A stretch of 64,000 bases of DNA from Actinokineospora spheciospongiae (GTDB taxonomy: Bacteria; Actinomycetota; Actinomycetes; Mycobacteriales; Pseudonocardiaceae): positions 160,768 through 224,767 of the forward strand of contig NZ_AYXG01000004.1 in assembly GCF_000564855.1 (NCBI RefSeq), in the 5' to 3' direction. The notes beneath the pieces are model-generated. The model saw nothing but the letters and a program-made list of their open reading frames with translations. It did no database searches and was not told the DNA's origin. The position numbers were made by a program, and so were the translations under genes. Below are positions 47,575 through 56,082 of the stretch, in pieces (within the stretch, counting starts at the first letter, position 1; each line of letters opens with the position of its first letter).

Positions 47575-48797
47575 GCACCACCGATGTGGTCGTGGTCGGC
47601 GGGGGACTGGCCGGGCTGACGGCCGCGGCCGTGCTCAGCCGCCGCGGCCACCGGGTCGTGCTGGTGGAGGCCGGTGGGGAACTGGGCGGTCGCGCCCGGA
47701 CGACCTCGGTGGCGGGCTTCTCGCTGAACCTCGGGCCACGGGCGCTCTACAAGGGACACACGTACCGGATGCTGCGCTCACTCGGCATCCGGCTGCGCGC
47801 GGGCACCCCGGCGGTGGGGGACGGGCGCGCGCTGCGCGCCGGGGAGCTGACCCCGGGGTACGCAAGCGCTTTCGGCCTGCTGCGCAGCCCCCTGTTGTCC
47901 CTGCGCGAGCGGGCCGCGCTCGGTGCCTTCCTCGGTCTCACCCGCACCGCCCCCGCCGGGCTGACCGCCGAGGAGTGGCTGGCCGACGCGCTGCCCACCG
48001 AGCGCACCCGCGAGGCGGCGTTCGGGCTGCTGCGGGTGAGCTGCTACACCGGCTCCCCGGCGGTGGTCGACGCCCGCTCGGTCGCCGCGCAGCTCGCCCT
48101 GGTCCGCAAGGGGGTGCTCTACGTCGACGGCGGCTGGTCGTCCATCGTGGACGCCCTGCGCCGGGCGGCGCCCACCGCGACCCTGCGCACCGGCACCGTC
48201 GCCCGCGAGGTCGAACCCGGCCGCGTCACCCTCGCCGACGGCACCACCCTCGACGCCCCCGCCGTGCTGCTGGCCGGCCTGCCGCCCGCCAAGGCCGCGT
48301 CGCTGCTCGACGTCGAGCTGACCACCACCCCGGTCCGCACCGCCTGCCTCGACGTCGCCCTGTCCCACCTGCCCTCGGCCACCCCGGGGTTCGTCTACGG
48401 CCTCGACGAACCCCTCTACTACGCCGTCCACTCGCACGCCGCCCGCCTCGGCCCCGGCGCCGTCGTGCACCTGGCCCGCTTCGACGACGGGACAGCGCCC
48501 GGGGACACCCGCGCCCGCCTGGAATCCCTGCTGGAGCAGTGCCAGCCGGGCTGGCGCGACCACGTCGTGCACCAGCGGTTCCTCCCCGCCATCACCACCA
48601 CCCACGGCCCCGGCGCCGCCGACACCCTCGCCGCCGCCCTGGCCGACCGCCCCGGCGTCCACGCCTGCGGCGACTGGACCGGCTCAACAGCCCTGCTCGC
48701 CGACGGCACTGTCGAGTCCACCCTGCGCGCCTGCGACCGGATCTCCACCCAGCTCGCCCACCCCCGCCCCGTCCCAGTCCCCGGAGGTTCGCGGTGA
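47571..48797 (+). CDS. FAD-dependent oxidoreductase, phytoene desaturase/amine oxidase-like
   Basis: 408 residues from GTG at 47571 (GTGA overlap). The Rossmann FAD motif VVVGGGLAGLTAAAVLSRRG with the following ELGGRARTTSVAGFSLNLGP is characteristic of the CrtI/amine-oxidase superfamily, and the C-terminal VHACGDWTGSTALLADGTVE is the second FAD-binding motif. It may dehydrogenate an acyl chain or oxidise an amine; the adjacent aminotransferase makes the latter interesting. Confidence 0.85.
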   Translation: MSTTDVVVVGGGLAGLTAAAVLSRRGHRVVLVEAGGELGGRARTTSVAGFSLNLGPRALYKGHTYRMLRSLGIRLRAGTPAVGDGRALRAGELTPGYASAFGLLRSPLLSLRERAALGAFLGLTRTAPAGLTAEEWLADALPTERTREAAFGLLRVSCYTGSPAVVDARSVAAQLALVRKGVLYVDGGWSSIVDALRRAAPTATLRTGTVAREVEPGRVTLADGTTLDAPAVLLAGLPPAKAASLLDVELTTTPVRTACLDVALSHLPSATPGFVYGLDEPLYYAVHSHAARLGPGAVVHLARFDDGTAPGDTRARLESLLEQCQPGWRDHVVHQRFLPAITTTHGPGAADTLAAALADRPGVHACGDWTGSTALLADGTVESTLRACDRISTQLAHPRPVPVPGGSR

Positions 48798-49360
48798 CCA
48801 CCCCCACGATCGCCCTCGTCGGCGGTTCCACCCGCCCGGAATCGGTCAGCGAGCGCGCCCTGCGCGTCGTCGCCGGCCAACTCGCGGCCCGGGGCTGCGC
48901 GGTGGAGCTGCTGACCGCCCGCGACCTGCTCCTGCCGCTATACGACCCGGTGTCGCTGCACCGCACCCCCCAGGCCCGGAACCTGGTCTCCGCCCTGGCC
49001 TCCTGCGACGGCCTGGTCCTGTCCACCCCCACCTACCACGGCGGCATGTCCGGGCTGATGAAGAACGCCCTGGACTACGCCGAGGACCTCGCCTCCGCCA
49101 CACCGTCCTACCTCGATGGTCGGGCGGTCGGCTGCATCGCCACCGGCTGGAGCGACCACGGCGCCGCCACGGCGGTCGCCGACCTGCGCAACAGCACCCA
49201 GTCGCTGCGCGCCTGGACCACCCCGATGGGCGTTCCGATCAACGCCCTGTCCCGCCCGGACGTGTTCACCGACCCGAGGCTGCTGCGCCGCCTGGACATC
49301 CTCACCGACCAGGTCGTGACGATGGCCCGCGCCCGCCTCGCCACCGCCCTGCCCGCCTGA
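48794..49360 (+). CDS. NADPH-dependent FMN reductase
   Basis: 188 residues from GTG at 48794 (GTGA overlap). ALVGGSTRPESVSERALRVV and LVLSTPTYHGGMSGLMKNAL with the LDYAED helix are the flavodoxin-like FMN-reductase motifs. It could provide reduced flavin to the oxygenase-like dehydrogenase paralogs of this arm or reduce a quinone. It is the last gene of the rightward arm and is followed by a strong terminator. Confidence 0.87.
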   Translation: MTTPTIALVGGSTRPESVSERALRVVAGQLAARGCAVELLTARDLLLPLYDPVSLHRTPQARNLVSALASCDGLVLSTPTYHGGMSGLMKNALDYAEDLASATPSYLDGRAVGCIATGWSDHGAATAVADLRNSTQSLRAWTTPMGVPINALSRPDVFTDPRLLRRLDILTDQVVTMARARLATALPA

Positions 49361-49364
49361 GACC

Positions 49365-49400
49365 GGGAAGGCCCGACCGGTGCTCCGGTCGGGCCTTCCC
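49365..49400. terminator. Terminator of the rightward arm
   Basis: Arms 49365-49380 and 49385-49400 are a perfect 16-bp stem with a four-base loop, directly after the FMN reductase stop at 49360. Confidence 0.85.
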
Positions 49401-49420
49401 GTGCAGCGCCGTTCCAACGC

Positions 49421-49453
49421 AGAGGGCCCGCTCCCGGGGGGAGCGGGCCCTCT
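49421..49453. terminator. Terminator of the FAD monooxygenase gene
   Basis: Arms 49421-49435 and 49439-49453 form a perfect 15-bp stem with a three-base loop, just downstream of the leftward gene ending at 49466. Together with the hairpin at 49365 it insulates two convergent units. Confidence 0.82.
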
Positions 49454-49465
49454 CGTCGTCGGTGC

Positions 49466-50683
49466 CTACGCCGCCTTCTCGCGCTTCTGGAGGCGGAAGT
49501 ACGCGTCGGCCAGCACGCGCTGCTTGAGGAACGCGCTGCGGTTCATCGCCCGGTACAGCGAGCTGCGCAGGAACACGCCCGCCCTGCTGCCGAAGGTGAA
49601 CATGCGCTCCTGGCGCAGTTGCAACCCGCGCGACCGCTTGACCTCCGGCTCGCGGATGCGCTGGAACTCCACCGCGGCGGCGGCCAGCGCGGTGCGGTGG
49701 TCGGCCTCCTCGAGGGCGGCGGTGAGCATCGGGGCCAGTGTCACCGCGTCGATCAGGGCGTGGTTGACGCCCTGGCCGAGGACGGGGGACAGGGTGTGCG
49801 CGGCGTCGCCGATGACCAGCAGGCCGTCGCGGGACCAGCGGGGGACCACGGACGTGAAGATGTCGAGCATGGAGGTGTCGGAGTAGCCGGTCACCTTCTC
49901 CCGCACCAGGGTCGACAGCTCGGGGGCCAGCTCGTCGATCTTCTCGTGCAGGGCGCCGATGCCCTGCTTGCGCAGCTCCCTGAGGCCGCCCTTGGGGATG
50001 TTGAAGCCGACCCGGACCATGTCGGGGTAGGTGGGGATGAACAGGCCGTGCCGGTCGCCCTTGATCCGCACCCGGTAGGTCTCGGTGTCCCACTCCGGCG
50101 GCAGCGGCAGCTTGAGCCACACCACGTCGCGGTCGAGCGGGACGCGCTCGTGGGCCAGGCCGGACATCTCCAGGACCTTGGAGTAGCGGCCGTCGGCGCC
50201 GATGACGATCTTCGCGGCCAGCTCGCGCTCCCCGCCGGGGTCCTTGATCCGCACCCCGGTCACCGCGCCGTCGGCCTCCAGCAGGCCCACGACGGTGGAC
50301 TTGCGCAGCATGGAGAAGTTGTCGAAACCGCTGGCGACGTTGTCCATCACCCCGAGCAGGGTCGGCTGCGGCAGCTCCAGCGGGAAGCGGTGCTCGTACT
50401 CGAAGTCGGCGAAGGCGGTGTCCAGCACCGTCCGGCCGTCCTCGGTGATCTCCATCCGGGTGGTGGTCAGCGCGCCCTCGGCCTTGATCTTGTCCAGCAC
50501 CCCGAGCCGGTCGAGGACCAGCACCGCGTCCGGCGAGACCGACTCGCCGCGGAAGGAGCGGTTGAAGTGCCCGCTCTGCTCCACCACGGCGACCTCGACC
50601 CCCTGCCGCGCGAGTTCGAGCCCGAGGGCCAGGCCCGCTGGCCCGCCCCCGACGACGCAGACATCGACTGCCGTTGGACTCAT
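49466..50683 (-). CDS. FAD-dependent monooxygenase
   Basis: 405 residues from ATG at 50683 (GGAG upstream). The para-hydroxybenzoate-hydroxylase fold shows GxGxxG in CVVGGGPAGLALGLELARQG, NRSFRGESVSPDAVLVLDRLG, and the second FAD motif LLVIGDAAHTLSPVLGQGVN with the NHALIDA helix. It hydroxylates, epoxidises or oxidatively cyclises a substrate; homologous flavoproteins in spirotetronate clusters act on the polyene or decalin part. It is divergent from the MMPL exporter and shares its promoter region, including a CTTAAG heptad site. Confidence 0.9.
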   Translation of the reverse strand: MSPTAVDVCVVGGGPAGLALGLELARQGVEVAVVEQSGHFNRSFRGESVSPDAVLVLDRLGVLDKIKAEGALTTTRMEITEDGRTVLDTAFADFEYEHRFPLELPQPTLLGVMDNVASGFDNFSMLRKSTVVGLLEADGAVTGVRIKDPGGERELAAKIVIGADGRYSKVLEMSGLAHERVPLDRDVVWLKLPLPPEWDTETYRVRIKGDRHGLFIPTYPDMVRVGFNIPKGGLRELRKQGIGALHEKIDELAPELSTLVREKVTGYSDTSMLDIFTSVVPRWSRDGLLVIGDAAHTLSPVLGQGVNHALIDAVTLAPMLTAALEEADHRTALAAAAVEFQRIREPEVKRSRGLQLRQERMFTFGSRAGVFLRSSLYRAMNRSAFLKQRVLADAYFRLQKREKAA

Positions 50684-50748
50684 GGGTTCCGTCTCCTCGC
50701 TCGCGTGATCTCCTGCGCCCAGGGTCGACGGACCTGCTACGCCCCCCG

Positions 50749-50777
50749 TGGGAGCGGCGCTGAAGCGGTTCTTAAGC
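50749..50777. promoter_or_regulatory. CTTAAG heptad site 2
   Basis: TGGGAGC (50749-50755), CTGAAGC (50760-50766) and CTTAAGC (50771-50777) are three related heptads, each 11 bases apart. The site lies between the divergent FAD monooxygenase (start 50683) and MMPL exporter (start 50924) genes. It is one of the two clearest examples of the repeated pattern. Confidence 0.5.
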
Positions 50778-50832
50778 CCCGGTCGCGGGAGCTGAGGATT
50801 CACTGAGACCGGCGAAGTTGGGTCTAGCGGCC

Positions 50833-50848
50833 ATAGCCGAACGGCTAT
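50833..50848. promoter_or_regulatory. TetR-type palindromic operator upstream of the MMPL exporter
   Basis: ATAGCCG-AA-CGGCTAT is a perfect 16-base inverted repeat whose core TAGCCGAACGGCTA matches the palindromes in front of both TetR operons at 58039 and 62939. It lies 75 bases before the exporter start, so the exporter is probably repressed by one of the cluster's TetR proteins. Confidence 0.6.
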
Positions 50849-50923
50849 TAGCCTTAGCCCATTGGATCGGGGGCCTAGCCAGGTTCCGCGCACCGGTCCG
50901 AGTCAACCAACCGAGGGGACCCC

Positions 50924-53137
50924 ATGCTGACCGCACTGACAGCGCTGCTGCAGCGGCACAAGCGCCTCGTCCTGCTGGCGGCGACCGCGGTGCTCGTGGT
51001 CGCCGGGCTGCTGACCGCCGACCTGTCCTCCAGGCTCACCAACGGCCTGGAGGACTACGACGACCCCAGCGGCGGCAACGTCGCCGCCCGCGAGGTCATC
51101 CGCGACGTCACCGGCATCGACCCGCAGCAGGGCTACATGCTGCTCGTGCACGCCGACACCGCCCTCGCCCCGGACGCCGCGCCGCCCGCGGCCGTCACCG
51201 AGGCCATCGCCCTGCTCAGGGGCCGCGGCGAGGTGCGCAACGTCATCGACTACGCCTCCACCGGCAACGCGGGCCTGATCGCCGAGGACGGCACGTCGAC
51301 GGTCATCGTCGGCGAGGTCGGGCCCATGTCGGACCAGGCGGCCATCGACGCCGAGAAGCATATGCAGGAGGCCATCGAGGCCAACCCGGCGCTGCGGGGC
51401 CGCACCGAACTCGGCGGCGCCACCCCCGCCCACACCCAGCTCGCCAACGTCACCAACGAAGACCTCGGCATCTCCGAGACCATCGCGACGCCGATCCTGC
51501 TCATCCTGCTGTTCCTGGTCTTCCGCGGCCTCACCGCGGCGCTGCTGCCGATGCTCGGCGGCGCGTTCGCGATCATGCTGACCCTGCTGGGGATGCGCGG
51601 CCTCACCGAGCTGATGAACGTCTCCTCCGGCGGCCTGAACCTGGCCTTCGCCCTGGGCCTGGGCCTGTCCATCGACTTCAGCCTGCTCATCGTCTCCCGC
51701 TTCCGCGAGGAACTGGCCCAGGGCCGCTCGACCACCGATGCCCTGCGCCGCACCGTGAACACCGCGGGCCGCACCGTCGCGTTCAGCTCCCTGACCGTCG
51801 CGGCGGCCCTGGCCACCCTGGCGATCTTCCCCCAGTCCTACCTGCGCTCCATGGGCCTCGCGGGCGTCATGACCGTGGTGTCGGCGGCGGTGTTCGCGCT
51901 GCTGGTGCTGCCCGCCCTCCTCGCCGCCCTGGGTCACCGCGTCAACTCCCTGGCGCCGAAGTCCTGGCAGCGCGGCGCCGAGCGCCCGGCCGAGCAGGGC
52001 CGCTGGTACCGCGTCGCCACCACCGTCATGCGCCGCGGCGGCCTGTTCACCGCCCTGTCGGTGCTGATCCTGCTCGTCCTCGCCTCCCCGCTACTGGGCG
52101 TCAAGTTCGCGGGCGTCGACCCCAGCGACATGCCCGGCGACGTGTCCTCGGGCAAGGTCGCCCACGCCCTGGAAGCCGACTTCGCCAACTCACCCACCGG
52201 CCCCCTCCAGATCGTCGTCGAAGCCCCCGCCGACGCCGCCCCCTCCCTGGCCGCCTACAGCGCCGAGGTCGCCAAGGTCCCCGGCATCCAGGGCGTCAGC
52301 ACCCCCCGCCCGCTGGGCCCCGACCACTGGCAGATCGACGCCGCCGTCAACAACCCCGAGGGCGACGCGGGCGAAACCACCGTCCGCGCGGTCCAGGCCC
52401 TCCCCACCCCCCACCCGACCCAGTACACCGGCCAGACGGCGGACCTGCTGGCCCAGCGCGACGCCATCTCCGACACCCTGCCCACCGCCGCCATCACCCT
52501 GGTCGCCCTGACCCTGCTGCTGCTGTTCGTCTTCACCGGCTCGGTCATCGTCCCGCTCATGGCCCTCCTGCTCAACGCCCTGAGCGTCGGCGCCGCGTTC
52601 GGCATCCTCGTCTGGGCCTTCCAGGACGGCAACCTCGCGGGCTTCCTCCACTTCACCGACGTCCGCGCCCTGGAGCAGACCTCCCCAATCCTCCTGTTCG
52701 CCCTGGCGTTCGGCCTCTCCACCGACTACAACCTGTTCCTCCTGGGCCGGGTCAAGGAAGCCCGCGACAACGGCGTCGGTGACCGCGAGGCGGTGGCCCT
52801 GGGCATCGAGCGCACCGGCCGGATGGTCACCTCGGCGGCGGTCCTGTTCTGCATCGCCGTGGGCGCGCTCATGTTCTCCCGCATCACCCTGATCGCGGAA
52901 CTGGGCTTCGGCACGACCCTGGCGGTCCTGATCGACGCCACGATCGTCCGGGCGATGCTGGTCCCGTCGCTGATGGGCCTGCTGGGCAAGTTCGCCTGGT
53001 GGTCCCCGAAGCCGCTGCGCGCCCTGCACAGCAAGCTGGGCTTCGACAAGCTGGAGAAGCACGACGAACCCGCTGTGGTTCCCGACTCCGACGTCAAGCC
53101 GGAAGCGGAGTCCGACAAGAAGCTTGCGGGCGTGTAA
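50924..53137 (+). CDS. MMPL-family RND exporter
   Basis: 737 residues from ATG at 50924. There are two halves, each with a large extracytoplasmic loop followed by a transmembrane bundle: TM1 at about 17-35, TM2-6 at about 190-345, TM7 near 375 and TM8-12 at about 520-690. Proton-relay motifs typical of MMPL are GLGLSIDFSLLIVSRF and FGLSTDYNLFLLGR. MMPL proteins export lipids and lipid-like metabolites, which fits a fatty-acyl-derived product. The C-terminal tail is hydrophilic. A TetR-type palindrome and a CTTAAG heptad site lie upstream. Confidence 0.93.
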   Translation: MLTALTALLQRHKRLVLLAATAVLVVAGLLTADLSSRLTNGLEDYDDPSGGNVAAREVIRDVTGIDPQQGYMLLVHADTALAPDAAPPAAVTEAIALLRGRGEVRNVIDYASTGNAGLIAEDGTSTVIVGEVGPMSDQAAIDAEKHMQEAIEANPALRGRTELGGATPAHTQLANVTNEDLGISETIATPILLILLFLVFRGLTAALLPMLGGAFAIMLTLLGMRGLTELMNVSSGGLNLAFALGLGLSIDFSLLIVSRFREELAQGRSTTDALRRTVNTAGRTVAFSSLTVAAALATLAIFPQSYLRSMGLAGVMTVVSAAVFALLVLPALLAALGHRVNSLAPKSWQRGAERPAEQGRWYRVATTVMRRGGLFTALSVLILLVLASPLLGVKFAGVDPSDMPGDVSSGKVAHALEADFANSPTGPLQIVVEAPADAAPSLAAYSAEVAKVPGIQGVSTPRPLGPDHWQIDAAVNNPEGDAGETTVRAVQALPTPHPTQYTGQTADLLAQRDAISDTLPTAAITLVALTLLLLFVFTGSVIVPLMALLLNALSVGAAFGILVWAFQDGNLAGFLHFTDVRALEQTSPILLFALAFGLSTDYNLFLLGRVKEARDNGVGDREAVALGIERTGRMVTSAAVLFCIAVGALMFSRITLIAELGFGTTLAVLIDATIVRAMLVPSLMGLLGKFAWWSPKPLRALHSKLGFDKLEKHDEPAVVPDSDVKPEAESDKKLAGV

Positions 53138-53151
53138 CCCCGACCGCACAG

Positions 53152-53191
53152 CAAGGAGCCCGCCCGGCGATCACGCCGGGCGGGCTCCTTG
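53152..53191. terminator. Bidirectional terminator between MMPL and STAND ATPase genes
   Basis: Arms 53152-53169 and 53174-53191 are a perfect 18-bp stem with loop ATCA. The stop codon of the leftward STAND ATPase gene (TGA at 53173-53171) lies inside the loop and stem, so the hairpin overlaps the end of that gene. Confidence 0.82.
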
Positions 53192-54709
53192 GTCCTCGTC
53201 CTCCGCGATGAGTTCCCTGATCCCCTTCGCGTACTTCCTGAGGTCCCGGGCGGCGCCATCGTTGTCGTAGCCCCCTTGCTCCACGACGTGCACGATGGCA
53301 TCGAGCAGTGCTGCGGCGGTGGCACCCCGGGTGAGGCCGCCGCGGAACTGGTCGGACAGCGACTGGTGCGCGTGCGTGAGGAAGAGGAAGTCCTCCCCTC
53401 CGCCCTCGCCCGGGCGCCCGGGGGCGAGGCGATCGGCGTACCGGATGATGAGCCGGGCGACCGCCGCTTCCTGGACGACGCGGTCGGCGACCGCACCCGG
53501 CTGCGCGCGCGTGACCTCGCGGATGACGGGGTGCAGGACGACGCTCGGGGGGAACTGTTCGTCGGAGAATCCCCCGACCAGGCCGGTCCCCAGCAGGTGC
53601 GCCAGCGTGGATGCCAACGCCGTCGCGGTCAGGCCGTCGAAGATCGGCTCCGCGGCGAGGACCCCGGCGTCCAGCACGCCATGGGGGATCGGGGCCCAGG
53701 AGAAGGCGGCCAGCAGGCGCAGAACGGGCCGGGCGAAGTGGTGACCCTGGTCGGTGAGCAGGTCCAGGGTCATCTCCCACGCCGTGCCCAGGCCCTCCTG
53801 CCGGTCCCGCGACTCCGCCAGGTCGGCCACGTGCTCGCGCCACCGCGCCTCGTACTCGGCGAACGTGCGGGGGAGGTCCAGGCCGGGCAGGAGCGGGGTG
53901 TCCGCGGCGGCGCGGAGGTATTTCCCCGCCAATCGCAGCGCCAGCGGCAGGTTCCCCAGGCAGTGCGAAAGCCGCTCCGCAGCCTCCGCGTCGCCTGCCG
54001 CTGGGCAGAGGTCCAGCAGCACGGCGGCGCCGTCGGATCGCGACAGTGCGTCCACCCGGTGACGAATCGCGGTCTCGGGCCAGGGGACGGGCCTGCCGTC
54101 GCGGGTCGTGATGAGCAGGGTGCAGCCCGGGGGCGGGGTGCGCAGCCAGCCCCGTCCGTCGATGAGGCCGTCGGGGCCCGCGAGCACCGACAGGTCGTCG
54201 GCGTTGTCGATGACGAGCAGCCACGGGCGACCCGGAGCGCCCAAGGCGTTCCAGAGCACCGACGAGGCCGAGCCGTCCCCGTTCCAGGCTTCCCTCACCC
54301 GCTGCGGATCGGCGCCCGCCTCGAAGGCCACCTCGCGCAACCCTTCGGACAATCCCGTCGCGGTCGACGCGTCGACCCACCAGACGGTCAGCGCGTCGCG
54401 CAGCTCGCGGCACAGCGCGAGGGCGATCGTGGTCTTGCCGAAGCCGCCGCCCGCGTGCAGGACGACCACGGACGGCTCCGCGCCCCGGGCCTGGGCCACC
54501 AGAGACGCCACGACCTCGTCGCGGCCGTGCACGGTGCCGGTCAGCCGGGACCAGGGGACCGCCGCCGACCCCGATCCCGGAGCCCGGCCGATCCCGCCCA
54601 GCGCGATGGTCCCCGCGTGCACGGTGTGCGCTTGGAACACCGCACCGTCGACGTCGCCGGTGACCGCCTGGTGCGCGACCTCGTTCTCCTCCACCGGTCC
54701 AGTGTCCAC
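53171..54709 (-). CDS. STAND/NB-ARC ATPase without recognised effector domain
   Basis: 512 residues. Near residue 25 is FQAHTVHAGTI, similar to the V(F)QA..VHG..  segment that precedes NB-ARC domains in actinomycete signalling proteins. The P-loop is VVLHAGGGFGKTTIALALC near residue 83; Walker B-like LLVIDNADDL and the CLGNLPLALRLAGKYL (GLPLAL) motif follow. The protein lacks an N-terminal SARP-type DNA-binding domain and a C-terminal TPR array seen in AfsR-like regulators. It may be a signalling or immune-type ATPase unrelated to the product, or a remnant regulator. It is a single leftward gene bounded by hairpins on both sides. Confidence 0.8.
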   Translation of the reverse strand: MDTGPVEENEVAHQAVTGDVDGAVFQAHTVHAGTIALGGIGRAPGSGSAAVPWSRLTGTVHGRDEVVASLVAQARGAEPSVVVLHAGGGFGKTTIALALCRELRDALTVWWVDASTATGLSEGLREVAFEAGADPQRVREAWNGDGSASSVLWNALGAPGRPWLLVIDNADDLSVLAGPDGLIDGRGWLRTPPPGCTLLITTRDGRPVPWPETAIRHRVDALSRSDGAAVLLDLCPAAGDAEAAERLSHCLGNLPLALRLAGKYLRAAADTPLLPGLDLPRTFAEYEARWREHVADLAESRDRQEGLGTAWEMTLDLLTDQGHHFARPVLRLLAAFSWAPIPHGVLDAGVLAAEPIFDGLTATALASTLAHLLGTGLVGGFSDEQFPPSVVLHPVIREVTRAQPGAVADRVVQEAAVARLIIRYADRLAPGRPGEGGGEDFLFLTHAHQSLSDQFRGGLTRGATAAALLDAIVHVVEQGGYDNDGAARDLRKYAKGIRELIAEDEDQGARPA

Positions 54710-54729
54710 GACTTCCCCCGCACACGAAA

Positions 54730-54761
54730 AGGACCGCCGAAGCCCCGGGCTCGGCGGTCCT
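54730..54761. terminator. Terminator downstream of the P450 gene
   Basis: AGGACCGCCGA (54730-54740) pairs with TCGGCGGTCCT (54751-54761) around a ten-base loop. It lies between the stop of the leftward P450 gene (54776) and the start of the STAND ATPase gene (54709). Confidence 0.75.
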
Positions 54762-54775
54762 CTTCGTCGTGCGGC

Positions 54776-55996
54776 CTACCAGGTGACGGGCAGCGACTCC
54801 AGCCCGTGCACCATCATCCCGCTCTTCATCCGCAGTGCGTCCAGCTCCGTGTCCAGCCGCAGCGTCGGGAAGCGCTCGAACACCGACCTGATGGCGATCT
54901 CCAGTTCCAGCCGGGCCAGGTTGGCGCCCAGGCAGAAGTGCACCCCGTGGCCGAAGGCCAGGTGCTGGGAGTTCTCCCGGTCGACGTCGACCTCGGTGGG
55001 GTTGAGGTAGCGGCGGTCGTCGCGGTTGCCGGAGGCGACGGCGGCCATGACGGCGCTGCCCTTGGGGATCACCGTGCCCGCGACCTCCACGTCCTCCAGG
55101 GTGATGCGGATGGGGCCGCCGTCGCCGATGGGGTTGACGCGGAGCAGTTCCTCGACCAGGGCGCCGATCTTCTCCGGGTGGTTGTCGACGACGTCGCGCA
55201 GGTGCGGCTGGCGCAGGATGGTGAGCACGCAGGCGCCGATCATGCTGACCGTGGTCTCGTGCCCGGCCACCAGCAGCGTCATCGCCATGATGACCAGTTC
55301 GCCCTCGTCGAGGGAGTTGTCGTCGTCGTGGGCGGTGATCAGCGCCGAGAGGAGGTCCGAGCCGGGTTCGGCGCGCTTGCGCTGCACCAGTTCCCAGATG
55401 TAGCCCGCCATGGCGAGCCGTTCGGCCATCATCTGCTCCTCGGTCATCGTGGTGAGGGCCACGATGGCGTTGGACCAGTTGCGGAACTTCTCCCGGTCCT
55501 CGAAGGGAACGCCGAGCAGTTCGCAGATCACCGCGACCGGCATCGGGAACGCCAGCGCCACGTTGAGGTCGGCATGGCCGTCACCCTTGGCCATCTCGTC
55601 CAGCAGGTCGTCGGTGAGCTGCTGGATGCGCGGGCGCATCTCGCGGACGCGGCGGTTGGTGAACTCCGCCGCGACCAGCTTGCGCAGCCGGGTGTGCTCC
55701 GGCGGGTCCAGGGTGAACAGGCTGTTCGGCGGGGGCGTGACGTGGGTCAGCTTGGGCGCGCCCGGCTCGACCGTGGCCGCCCGGCTGAACCGCAGGTCCG
55801 AGAGCACCAGCTTGGCGTCCTCGTAGCGGCTGACGACGTAGCCCTCGTCCCCGCTGGGCAGCGACACCTTCGCCACCGGGTCCTCTTCGCGCAGCTTCTC
55901 GTACAGCGGCGGGACCTCGATGGCCGACGGCCGGTGGAACGGGTAGGCGTACGGGCACTTCGTGGCGGCGGGTGGGATCTCTGATGCGGTGTCCAC
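54776..55996 (-). CDS. Cytochrome P450
   Basis: 406 residues. The oxygen-binding I-helix motif is LLVAGHETTVSM near 242, the K-helix ExxR is VEELLRVNP, and the heme-binding loop is LAFGHGVHFCLGANLAR near 344 with Cys as thiolate ligand. The size and motifs fit soluble bacterial class I P450s (CYP105/107-like). It probably hydroxylates or epoxidises the acyl chain or ring late in the pathway. Ferredoxin genes are absent nearby. A CTTAAG heptad site stands 60-90 bases upstream of its start, suggesting co-regulation with the rest of the cluster. Confidence 0.94.
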   Translation of the reverse strand: MDTASEIPPAATKCPYAYPFHRPSAIEVPPLYEKLREEDPVAKVSLPSGDEGYVVSRYEDAKLVLSDLRFSRAATVEPGAPKLTHVTPPPNSLFTLDPPEHTRLRKLVAAEFTNRRVREMRPRIQQLTDDLLDEMAKGDGHADLNVALAFPMPVAVICELLGVPFEDREKFRNWSNAIVALTTMTEEQMMAERLAMAGYIWELVQRKRAEPGSDLLSALITAHDDDNSLDEGELVIMAMTLLVAGHETTVSMIGACVLTILRQPHLRDVVDNHPEKIGALVEELLRVNPIGDGGPIRITLEDVEVAGTVIPKGSAVMAAVASGNRDDRRYLNPTEVDVDRENSQHLAFGHGVHFCLGANLARLELEIAIRSVFERFPTLRLDTELDALRMKSGMMVHGLESLPVTW

Positions 55997-56053
55997 ATCG
56001 GCTCCGATCGGGTTTCGCTCTCCGGGGCTTCGCCTCCAGTGTCGAAGACCCCG

Positions 56054-56082
56054 CTACGCGAACCCTTAAGCGGCGCTACGCC
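56054..56082. promoter_or_regulatory. CTTAAG heptad site 3, upstream of the P450 gene
   Basis: CTACGCG (56054-56060), CTTAAGC (56065-56071) and CTACGCC (56076-56082) are spaced exactly 11 bases apart, so the flanking CTACGC copies are 22 bases apart around CTTAAG. The P450 start is at 55996. The right copy overlaps the stop codon of the DUF4260 gene. Confidence 0.5.

Noticed and set aside
53171..54709. SARP/AfsR-type regulator call for the STAND ATPase
   Set aside because: There is no winged-helix or BTAD domain; only the nucleotide-binding core is present.
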